Positions 1-5,965 of a stretch of 64,000 nt of DNA are shown here, one piece after another; position 1 is the first letter of the stretch; the number at the start of each line of letters is the position of its first letter. The DNA lies in the NCBI RefSeq assembly GCF_003932855.1, contig NZ_RQYZ01000015.1:1-64000 (forward strand), written 5' to 3'. Both the position numbers and the translations under genes were made by a program. The DNA comes from Tessaracoccus sp. OH4464_COT-324. Its GTDB lineage: Bacteria; Actinomycetota; Actinomycetes; Propionibacteriales; Propionibacteriaceae. The notes below the pieces were generated by a model. It worked only from the letters and a program-made list of their open reading frames with translations, was not told the DNA's origin and searched no databases.

Positions 1-2
1 TG

Positions 3-611
3 GTGACGGTGGGTCGGATCCAGGAGAGTCTGTCGAAGATTGCTCCCGCGATTGCGAAGACTCAGGAGGTGTTGCGTTCCGCGGCGGAGACGTGCGTCGA
101 GGTGGCCAACACCATCATCGACCTGTTCAAATCGCTGATCGAGTTCTTGATCAACACCTCCGTGGTGTCCGCTGTTCTGGCCATCTTCACCTTCGGCCTA
201 TCCATGGCCGCACAGGTGGCAGCGGTCCTGGCGAAAGGTTTGAGCACCTTGGCCAAGGTGAAGCGAGTGGTTGACCGAATGGCCAAGGTGCTGATCAAAC
301 TTGCCGAGTTCATGGAGAGGCTCGCCGGATGGCTTCGGGATATTTCGGACGAGCTGAAAGCTCTGCGGGAGCTGGTCAAAGGCAAGCAAAAGTTCGCCAC
401 ATTCAAGGAATCTCTCATGCATTTCGCCAAGCAGCAGGCCGCCACGTTTGGCACGAAAACAGCGATAAACCCCGTCCTGAGCGGGGTGGGGGCGCCCTTC
501 AGGATGCCCGGCGGAGTGGGCGAACTGTGGGAGGGCTACAAGCACCACGACAGCGCGCTCGACTCGTCGCAGGACGCCGTCGATTCCGCCACCGGAGTCC
601 CCGGCCGCTGA
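3..611 (+). CDS. Helical hypothetical protein, possibly 5'-truncated by the window edge
   Basis: About 202 residues, reading from a GTG at the very edge of the window, so the true start may lie upstream. The protein is almost entirely predicted helix: an amphipathic N-terminal third (IQESLSKIAPAIAKTQEVL), a hydrophobic stretch near residues 50-78 (VVSAVLAIFTFGLSMAAQV), then heptad-like Lys/Leu-rich helices (KVLIKLAEFMERLAGWL) and a short Gly/Pro-rich tail. This pattern resembles the helical part of WXG100/LXG-type secreted proteins or of their membrane-acting partners, but no diagnostic WXG is visible and I do not recognise a family. It is convergent with the next gene, separated by a strong hairpin. 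Confidence 0.5.
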   Translation: MTVGRIQESLSKIAPAIAKTQEVLRSAAETCVEVANTIIDLFKSLIEFLINTSVVSAVLAIFTFGLSMAAQVAAVLAKGLSTLAKVKRVVDRMAKVLIKLAEFMERLAGWLRDISDELKALRELVKGKQKFATFKESLMHFAKQQAATFGTKTAINPVLSGVGAPFRMPGGVGELWEGYKHHDSALDSSQDAVDSATGVPGR

Positions 612-615
612 ACGA

Positions 616-644
616 GCTGGGGGCGGCAGAATGCCGCCCCCAGC
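616..644. terminator. Bidirectional intrinsic terminator hairpin
   Basis: A perfect 13-bp inverted repeat (arms 616-628 and 632-644, GCTGGGGGCGGCA on the left) with a 3-nt loop lies in the short gap between two convergent genes. There is no long U tract on either side, as is common in high-GC actinobacteria. Its placement suits termination of both genes. Confidence 0.75.
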
Positions 645-646
645 AC

Positions 647-2299
647 TCAGCCAAGCAACGCCGAACGCAACACGTCGAGGCCAACCGAACCCACGTCGAG
701 AGCCCGACGGTGGAACGCCTTCAGATCGAAGGCGGCGCCCTCGCGCGCCGACAACTCATCGCGGATCTGTTCCCACAGGCGCTGACCGATCTTGTAGGAC
801 GGGGCCTGCCCCGGCCAACCCAGGTAACGGTGCAGCTCGAAGCGCAGGAAGTCGTCGCCGGCCCCCGCGTTCGCCTTCAGGAAATCCCACGCGCGCTCGT
901 AGCTCCACTCGCCCCCGTCCGGGTGCGGCAGGCCAAGATGGAAGCCGATATCCAGCACCACGCGGGCCGCGCGCATCCGCTGGCCGTCGAGCATGCCGAG
1001 GTAGTCGCCCGGCTCGTCGAGATAGCCCAGCGAATGCATCAGCCGCTCCGCGTACAGCGCCCAGCCCTCGCCGTGCCCGGACACCCAGCACACGTTGCGT
1101 CGCCACGAATTGAGCAGATCCGAACGGTAAACGGCCTGCGCCAGTTGCAGGTGATGGCCCGGCACACCCTCGTGATACACGGTGGTCTTCTCCAGCCAGG
1201 TGGTGAACTCGCTCACCCCCTCCGGCACCGACCACCACATGCGGCCGGGGCGGGAGAAGTCGTCGCTCGGCCCCGTGTAGTAGATGCCGCCCGTAGCGGT
1301 GGGGGCGATGCAGCACTCCAGCCTGCGCACCGGCTCCGGGATGTCGAAGTGCTCCCGGCCCAGCTCCTCGATGGCCGCGTCGGAGGTGGCCTGCATCCAA
1401 TGCTGCAGGGCATCCACCCCCACGAGCTTGCGCGCGGGATCATTGTTCAGCAGCTCGATCGCCGCCTCGACGGTGGTGCCCGGCCCGCCGATCCGCTCGG
1501 CCACCTGGCCCTGCTCCGCGACGATCCGGGCCAGCTCCTCCTGCCCCCAGCGGTACGTCTCGTCGAAATCCACCCCCGCGCCCAAGAAGAGCCGGGAGAA
1601 ACGCGCGTAGCGCTCGCGGCCGACGGCATCGGCGTCGGCGCCGCTCGGGCGCAGCTCGCGCAGCCCCTCGGCCAGCAGGCCGAACGCGGCGCGCGCCGAC
1701 TCCGCGGCGGCGGCCAACTCGTCGCGCAATCCGCCCGGCAGCTCCCCCTCCTCGGGGCGGGCCCCGGCGGCGAAGGAAGCCCAGAACCCGTCGGGGCGCG
1801 CATAGTTATCGGTTTGCTCCGCGCAAATGTCGAACTGGCGCTTGGCGGGTCGCACCGTGGCCGCGCGCAGCGAGGCGAGGTAGCCGTCGGCGGCCTCCGG
1901 CACGCGGCGCATCCGCTCGGCGATCACCTCCCACTGCTCGACGGTTGCGGTGGGCATCAGGTCGAACACGTCGCGCAGCGCCTGCAGCGGGGAGGAAATG
2001 TTATTCAGCGCCGCCAGTGTCTCGCCCGCCTCGTGCAGCTCAAGCTGCAACCCCAGCCGCTCGCGCATCGCCGCGCGGGTGACGCGGTCCACATCGTCCA
2101 CGTCCGCGGTGGCGTCCACGGCGGCCAGCGTCGCGCGATCCAGCTCGGCGCGGGCGGCGTGGCCGTCGGGGGAATAGTCGGTGAGCAGGTGATCGTGTCC
2201 GGGCAGGCCGATCGACGTGGCGGCTATCGGGTCGAGGTCTGCGAGTTTGGCGACGTAGCCGTCGGCCACGGCATCAAGCGGAGTCTTTTCGCGAGTCAT
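647..2299 (-). CDS. DUF885 family protein (putative zinc peptidase-like)
   Basis: A 550-residue protein with full-length DUF885 character. The family hallmark is visible around residues 365-380 (VYHEGVPGHHLQLAQ), an HExxxGHH arrangement that could bind metal, and the C-terminal YKIGQRLW motif typical of the family follows (near residue 505). Family members are thought to be metallopeptidase-like, but substrates are mostly unknown. There is no signal peptide or membrane segment, so it is probably cytoplasmic. The start ATG is preceded by a -10-like TAGGTT exactly 6 nt upstream and no Shine-Dalgarno, suggesting a leaderless mRNA. The long open frame on the opposite strand is a GC-driven shadow. 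Confidence 0.9.
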   Translation of the reverse strand: MTREKTPLDAVADGYVAKLADLDPIAATSIGLPGHDHLLTDYSPDGHAARAELDRATLAAVDATADVDDVDRVTRAAMRERLGLQLELHEAGETLAALNNISSPLQALRDVFDLMPTATVEQWEVIAERMRRVPEAADGYLASLRAATVRPAKRQFDICAEQTDNYARPDGFWASFAAGARPEEGELPGGLRDELAAAAESARAAFGLLAEGLRELRPSGADADAVGRERYARFSRLFLGAGVDFDETYRWGQEELARIVAEQGQVAERIGGPGTTVEAAIELLNNDPARKLVGVDALQHWMQATSDAAIEELGREHFDIPEPVRRLECCIAPTATGGIYYTGPSDDFSRPGRMWWSVPEGVSEFTTWLEKTTVYHEGVPGHHLQLAQAVYRSDLLNSWRRNVCWVSGHGEGWALYAERLMHSLGYLDEPGDYLGMLDGQRMRAARVVLDIGFHLGLPHPDGGEWSYERAWDFLKANAGAGDDFLRFELHRYLGWPGQAPSYKIGQRLWEQIRDELSAREGAAFDLKAFHRRALDVGSVGLDVLRSALLG

Positions 2300-2305
2300 G
2301 CCACC

Positions 2306-2311
2306 AACCTA
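2306..2311 (-). promoter_or_regulatory. -10 element of leaderless DUF885 gene
   Basis: On the minus strand TAGGTT ends 6 nt before the ATG, matching the TANNNT spacing of leaderless actinobacterial transcripts. No ribosome binding site lies between. Confidence 0.55.
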
Positions 2312-2376
2312 GCGGTTACCCGGGGCGCGCCGCGCCAGCCGTCGGGCATGGGAGGATGAGGCCCGAGGAGGAAAAA

Positions 2377-2691
2377 GTGGACTGGTTGGTGCTGGTGCTC
2401 TCGGGCGCGCTGGAGGCGGTCTGGGCCACAGCGCTCAGCATGTCCGACGGGTTCCGCCGCCGCATCCCCGCGCTCGTCTTCGCACTGGCGGCCCCGGCGT
2501 CGCTGGCTGGCCTCGGGTACGCGCTGCTGACGATCCCGACGGGCACCGCCTACGCGGCGTGGACGAGCATCGGGGCGGCGCTCACCGTCGGGGTGGCGAT
2601 GTGGCGCGGCGAGGAGCCGGCCAGCCTCGCCCGGCTCGGGTTGATCGTCGCGGTGGTGGGGTGCGTCGTCGGGCTGAAGGTGGCGACGTGA
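2377..2691 (+). CDS. Small multidrug resistance (SMR) family transporter subunit, first of pair
   Basis: About 104 residues with four predicted membrane helices. SMR hallmarks are present: the membrane-embedded Glu in GALEAVWATAL near residue 11 and the IPTGTAYAAWTSIGA motif. I chose GTG 2377 rather than the in-frame ATG at 2356 because a strong AGGAGG (2366-2371) sits five bases upstream of the GTG. The partner gene overlaps its stop by 4 nt (GTGA), the arrangement of paired SMR genes that form heterodimeric or dual-topology drug or metabolite exporters. The substrate cannot be told from sequence; Gdx-like guanidinium export is possible but unproven. Confidence 0.9.
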   Translation: MDWLVLVLSGALEAVWATALSMSDGFRRRIPALVFALAAPASLAGLGYALLTIPTGTAYAAWTSIGAALTVGVAMWRGEEPASLARLGLIVAVVGCVVGLKVAT

Positions 2692-3047
2692 GGGCGTGGG
2701 CGATCCTGCTGGCCAGCGCGTGCCTGGAGGCGGTGTGGGCGAGCGCGCTGGCAGCGAGCGCCGGCCTGACCAGGCTTTGGCCCAGCCTCCTGTTCGTCGT
2801 CGCGACGGCCGCCTCCACCTACGGGCTCGCGGTGGCGATGCGCTCGATCCCGACAGGCACCGCCTACGCGGTGTGGACGAGCGTCGGCACGGTGCTCACG
2901 GTGGGCTACGCCGTCGCGGCCGGCCGGGAACAGCTGAGCTTTACCAAGGCGGCACTGTTGCTGGGTATCGTCGGGTGTGTCGTCGGGCTCAAAGCGCTGA
3001 GCCCGGGCCCGGATGGTGGAGGAGAGCAATGCCGAAACGAGAGGTGA
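2688..3047 (+). CDS. SMR family transporter subunit, second of pair
   Basis: About 119 residues, four membrane helices, with the SMR Glu in ACLEAVWASAL and the conserved IPTGTAYAVWTSVGT. The GTG start overlaps the TGA of the preceding SMR gene (GTGA), so translation is coupled. The C-terminus after VVGLKAL is extended by about 18 polar residues that are read through the start region of the next gene. Two adjacent, differing SMR subunits usually form an obligate heterodimer inserted in opposite orientations. This is a family-level inference. Confidence 0.9.
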   Translation: MRAWAILLASACLEAVWASALAASAGLTRLWPSLLFVVATAASTYGLAVAMRSIPTGTAYAVWTSVGTVLTVGYAVAAGREQLSFTKAALLLGIVGCVVGLKALSPGPDGGGEQCRNER

Positions 3048-3304
3048 CGCCCAACCCGGTGGCGGGCGAGCCGCGGGCGGCGCTGTTCGTCACCGACGTG
3101 GCGCACCTGGCGAAGGGCGAGGTGTTGGCGGCGCCGGGCACCGTCGGGCCGCTCCTCCAGTACGGGGTGCTGACCCGGGTCGAGGTGGCCGACGGCGGGG
3201 TGCGGGTGTGGCTGGCCGAGGAACACAGCTGGACCGACCACGGGCCGCGCATCCGCGACGCGATCCGGCTGGCGGTGGACCTAGACGGCTGGGAAGTCTG
3301 CTAG
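3029..3304 (+). CDS. Small Nfu N-terminal-domain-like protein
   Basis: A 91-residue protein starting at ATG 3029, 19 nt inside the SMR gene, with GGAGGAGAG just upstream as ribosome binding site. It opens with TPNPVAGEPRAALFV and continues with a spacing of GPLLQYGVLTRVEV, then a Trp-containing segment (SWTDHGPRIRDAI). That order resembles the Nfu/NifU N-terminal scaffold-associated domain (TPNP start, a hydrophobic 'V..V.V' strand, then W..hxPxIxxxI), but without the C-terminal CxxC Fe-S domain. Assignment is by eye only. Its stop codon overlaps the stop of the convergent YibE/F gene, both using the same CTAG tetranucleotide. Confidence 0.65.
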   Translation: MPKREVTPNPVAGEPRAALFVTDVAHLAKGEVLAAPGTVGPLLQYGVLTRVEVADGGVRVWLAEEHSWTDHGPRIRDAIRLAVDLDGWEVC

Positions 3305-4518
3305 GCCGGCTCCGGCTCCGGCTCGACGGCCGCCGCTGCGGGGTGGTTCTTCGCGGGCCCGACGGTCAGCGCGGCTATGCCGGTGGTGATCGGCACCGAC
3401 AGGATCAGGCCGATGGCCGAGCCCAGGGTGCGGACGATCTCGCTGGCGAACAGCTCGCGGTTGAGCAGGTTGGCCCACGAGTCCGTGGTGAAGAACACCA
3501 CCATCACCACCACGAGGGCGCTGCCCGCGTAGGCGAACACGATGGTGTAGATGGTGGAGGCGATGTGGTCGCGGCCGATGCGCATGCCGGAGGCGAAGAT
3601 GTCGCGGCGGCGCATGTGCGGGGCGGCCGCGCGCAGCTCGAACACCGCCGACGACTGGGTGATCGTCGTGTCGTTGAGCACACCCAGGCCGCCGATGATG
3701 ATCGCCGCGATCAGCAGCTCCTTGAAGTCCAGGTTGGGTGCGAGCTGCAGCAGATCCCACTCGGTCTCGTCGGCGAACCCGGTCAGCCTGGCCGCCGCGA
3801 CGCTCGCGGCCCCCAGCCCGGCGGTGACCGCCAGCCCCAGCATGGTGCCGGCCAGCGCCGTCGATGTTCGGATCGATACGCCATGCGCCACGTAGAGCAC
3901 CACGAACATGATCGCGGTGGAGCCGACCAGCGCTACCAGCACCCCGGGTTTGCCCAACAGGATCGCGGGGATGATGAACGCGACGAGCACGCCGCCCGCT
4001 ACCGCCAACCCCAGCAGCGCGAACAGGCCCTTCCACCGCGCGACGGCCACCACCGTCGCCACGAACAGCAGGCCCAACACGATGAACACGGGGATGCGGT
4101 TGATGCCCTTGTAGACGTAGATCGTGCCGTCCGGGGTGTTCATTCGGGTGATCTCGACGGTGTCGCCCACCTTCAGCCCGGCGTGCGAGGGCGGCCCGGC
4201 CACCTCGAAGCTGGCCTGCTCACCGGCGTCCGGGCCGCCGGCCACGGTCACGGTGAGGGTGAGGCAGTCGAGCTCGCCCACGTCGGGCGAGAACTGGTTC
4301 ACGCACTTCCCCTCGATCCCGACGATGGTGCCGGTGGTCTCGACCACACCCTCAGCAGCGGGGATCTTCCTGATCCCCGCCTGGATTTCGCTGGATGTCG
4401 GCCAGAGCCAGAGCAGGCCCGCGACCGTCACAACGGCCAGCGCGCCCAGGAACCCGACGAGCACCCGCTTGGCGAGCACCCCTACCTCGACCTGTGGAGC
4501 TGAGTGTGAATGACCCAT
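3301..4518 (-). CDS. YibE/F family integral membrane protein
   Basis: A 405-residue protein with an N-terminal membrane helix (residues ~15-38), an extracytoplasmic beta-rich domain (residues ~45-150, containing VGDTVEITR) and about seven further helices. The family signature LGVLNDTTITQSSAV is visible near residue 290, followed by MRIGRDHIASTIYT. YibE/F proteins are of unknown biochemical function and are suspected transporters or permease-like proteins. The acidic-proline tail (EPEPEPA) is not conserved. The start is an ATG with TAGTGT 6 nt upstream and no Shine-Dalgarno, so probably leaderless. It is divergent from the rhomboid gene. Confidence 0.9.
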   Translation of the reverse strand: MGHSHSAPQVEVGVLAKRVLVGFLGALAVVTVAGLLWLWPTSSEIQAGIRKIPAAEGVVETTGTIVGIEGKCVNQFSPDVGELDCLTLTVTVAGGPDAGEQASFEVAGPPSHAGLKVGDTVEITRMNTPDGTIYVYKGINRIPVFIVLGLLFVATVVAVARWKGLFALLGLAVAGGVLVAFIIPAILLGKPGVLVALVGSTAIMFVVLYVAHGVSIRTSTALAGTMLGLAVTAGLGAASVAAARLTGFADETEWDLLQLAPNLDFKELLIAAIIIGGLGVLNDTTITQSSAVFELRAAAPHMRRRDIFASGMRIGRDHIASTIYTIVFAYAGSALVVVMVVFFTTDSWANLLNRELFASEIVRTLGSAIGLILSVPITTGIAALTVGPAKNHPAAAAVEPEPEPA

Positions 4519-4524
4519 GCCAGC

Positions 4525-4530
4525 ACACTA
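4525..4530 (-). promoter_or_regulatory. -10 element of leaderless YibE/F gene
   Basis: Minus-strand TAGTGT followed by 6 nt (GCTGGC) and the ATG; no ribosome binding site in between. Confidence 0.5.
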
Positions 4531-4586
4531 CTGTTTCGCCCCAACAAGCCAGCGGCGGCGCGACCGCCGGGCGGGTCGTCGGCTGG

Positions 4587-4592
4587 CATACT
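4587..4592 (+). promoter_or_regulatory. -10 element of rhomboid gene
   Basis: CATACT sits 8 nt before the ATG at 4601, again with no Shine-Dalgarno, pointing to a leaderless or very short-leader transcript. The 82-bp spacer to the YibE/F gene holds both divergent promoters. Confidence 0.45.
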
Positions 4593-4600
4593 GGGCGGCG

Positions 4601-5479
4601 ATGGAAAACACCTGCTACCGACACGCGTCACGCACCGCCCGCATCGTCTGCCAGCGCTGCGACCGGCCGATCTGCCCGGACTGCATGATCCAGGGCTCGG
4701 TCGGTTTCCACTGCCCGGAGTGCGTGCGCAACGCGCCGCAACCCAGGGTGCGGGTTCGTCGGTTCGAAGCGAATCAGGCCACGTCGCTCGCGCTGATCGG
4801 GCTCAACGTGGCCGTCTGGTTGGCCATCCTGGTCTCCGGCTGGTCGCGCAGCCCGCTGATCCAGTGGCTGGCGCTGACGCCGGAGGGGGCGTGCGTCGTC
4901 GACGCGGAGACGCTGCTGCTGGCAGATGCCGCCGCGTGCGTTGAGGCGGGGTTCCATTGGGTGCCCGGCGTCGCCACAGGCGCGTTCTGGCAGCCGCTGA
5001 CCAGCGCGTTCTCGCACGTCGAGCTGTGGCACATCGGCTTCAACATGATGGCGCTGTTCGTTCTCGGCCCGCAGCTCGAACGGATGATGGGACGCTGGCG
5101 CTTCCTCGCGGTGTACCTGTTCTCCGCGCTCACCGCGAGCGCCGTGGTGGTGGCCTTCTCGGAGCCGCACACGCTCACGTTGGGGGCCTCCGGGTCGCTG
5201 TTCGGGATGATGGGTGCGGTGCTCGTGATCACGCTCAAGCAGGGGCACAACCCGAAGGCGGTGCTGTTCTGGCTCGGCCTGAACGCCGTCATCACTTTCG
5301 TGGTGCCGAACGTGTCCTGGCAGGGCCACCTGGGTGGTCTGCTCGGCGGGATCGCGGTTACGGCTCTGCTGGTTTATCTGCCCAGGAGGCTGCGGAGGCT
5401 GGAGTGGGTTTTCACGGCGCTGGCGACGGTGGCCGTCCTAGGCGCCATCGCCGCCACCGCGCTGCTGCGTTTCTGGTGA
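4601..5479 (+). CDS. Rhomboid family intramembrane serine protease with N-terminal zinc finger
   Basis: A 292-residue protein. Residues 5-50 form a B-box-like zinc finger (C-x2-H then CQRCDRPICPDCM and FHCPEC), followed by a linker and six or seven membrane helices. Rhomboid catalytic elements are visible: the L1 loop and HIGFNMMALF helix (His and Asn of the oxyanion region), the nucleophile motif GASGSLFGMMGAV near residue 205 and the catalytic His in WQGHLGGLLGG near residue 245. It should cleave membrane proteins in the plane of the bilayer. ATG 4601 is chosen because it starts the zinc finger and has a -10 hexamer right before it; upstream in-frame codons have no support. Confidence 0.92.
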   Translation: MENTCYRHASRTARIVCQRCDRPICPDCMIQGSVGFHCPECVRNAPQPRVRVRRFEANQATSLALIGLNVAVWLAILVSGWSRSPLIQWLALTPEGACVVDAETLLLADAAACVEAGFHWVPGVATGAFWQPLTSAFSHVELWHIGFNMMALFVLGPQLERMMGRWRFLAVYLFSALTASAVVVAFSEPHTLTLGASGSLFGMMGAVLVITLKQGHNPKAVLFWLGLNAVITFVVPNVSWQGHLGGLLGGIAVTALLVYLPRRLRRLEWVFTALATVAVLGAIAATALLRFW

Positions 5480-5536
5480 GTCCGGCGTCGGGCACAGCGG
5501 GCCTTGAACCTTGGGGAGATGGACGCACGGGTCCGC

Positions 5537-5542
5537 TACAGT
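5537..5542 (+). promoter_or_regulatory. -10 element driving the Region A operon
   Basis: TACAGT lies 6 nt before the ATG at 5549 (CTAAGC between), with no ribosome binding site. This is the only clear promoter-like signal before the ten coupled genes that follow, so it may drive a ~16.4-kb leaderless transcript. No convincing -35 hexamer at 16-18 nt is seen. Confidence 0.5.
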
Positions 5543-5548
5543 CTAAGC

Positions 5549-5965
5549 ATGACTGAAAGCGGGTCGAATGGAGGCTGGGGTGCCAGCGCCCCACGGGTGG
5601 ACCAGCGCAGCCCCGGTGCGCAGTACGTGGCGGATCAGCACGTCATCGAGTACGTAGAGCCGCAGAAGCCGCCGCTGGTGTGGCTGGCGCTGAGTTTGGT
5701 GCTCTCCCTCGCCGGGCTGGTGATGGCCCTGGCGCTCAAGGGCGCGACGATGGGCCTGGTGGCCTGGGTTCTCGCCGGCCCGCTGGCGATCTCGATGGTG
5801 GGTGTGTACAACGCCGCTGACATGAAGCGGCGGGAATCCGGCTGGTACGCGCCATCCGGCTTGGCCGACTGGGGCCGGCGGTTGGCCGTTCTGCTTGCCC
5901 TGGTGGCCGTGGGTTTCGCGGCCTGGCTGGTGGCAAATGACGTTGCGAGGGGGACCTGGACATGA
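5549..5965 (+). CDS. Small membrane protein, first gene of Region A operon
   Basis: A 138-residue protein with a ~45-residue polar N-terminus (containing GGWGAS) and three predicted membrane helices (about residues 49-68, 73-93 and 114-131). Only the C-terminal tail is short and polar. No family is recognised. The N-terminal GGWG echoes the repeated Gly-Trp motifs in the tail of the next gene product, which may mean the two interact with the same partner. Its stop overlaps the next start by four bases (ATGA). The start is ATG 5549, just after a -10 hexamer; the upstream in-frame GTG/ATG codons would place the promoter inside the gene. Confidence 0.8.
   Translation: MTESGSNGGWGASAPRVDQRSPGAQYVADQHVIEYVEPQKPPLVWLALSLVLSLAGLVMALALKGATMGLVAWVLAGPLAISMVGVYNAADMKRRESGWYAPSGLADWGRRLAVLLALVAVGFAAWLVANDVARGTWT

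Noticed and set aside
329-2359. 676-codon open frame on the plus strand opposite the DUF885 gene
   Set aside because: Its product is Arg/Pro/Gly/His-rich with no domain; it mirrors the third-position GC bias of the real gene on the minus strand.
3013-4503. Plus-strand open frame with a poly-His run opposite YibE/F
   Set aside because: The His run comes from repeated CACCAC in the antisense of Val/Met codons of a membrane helix; no start signal.
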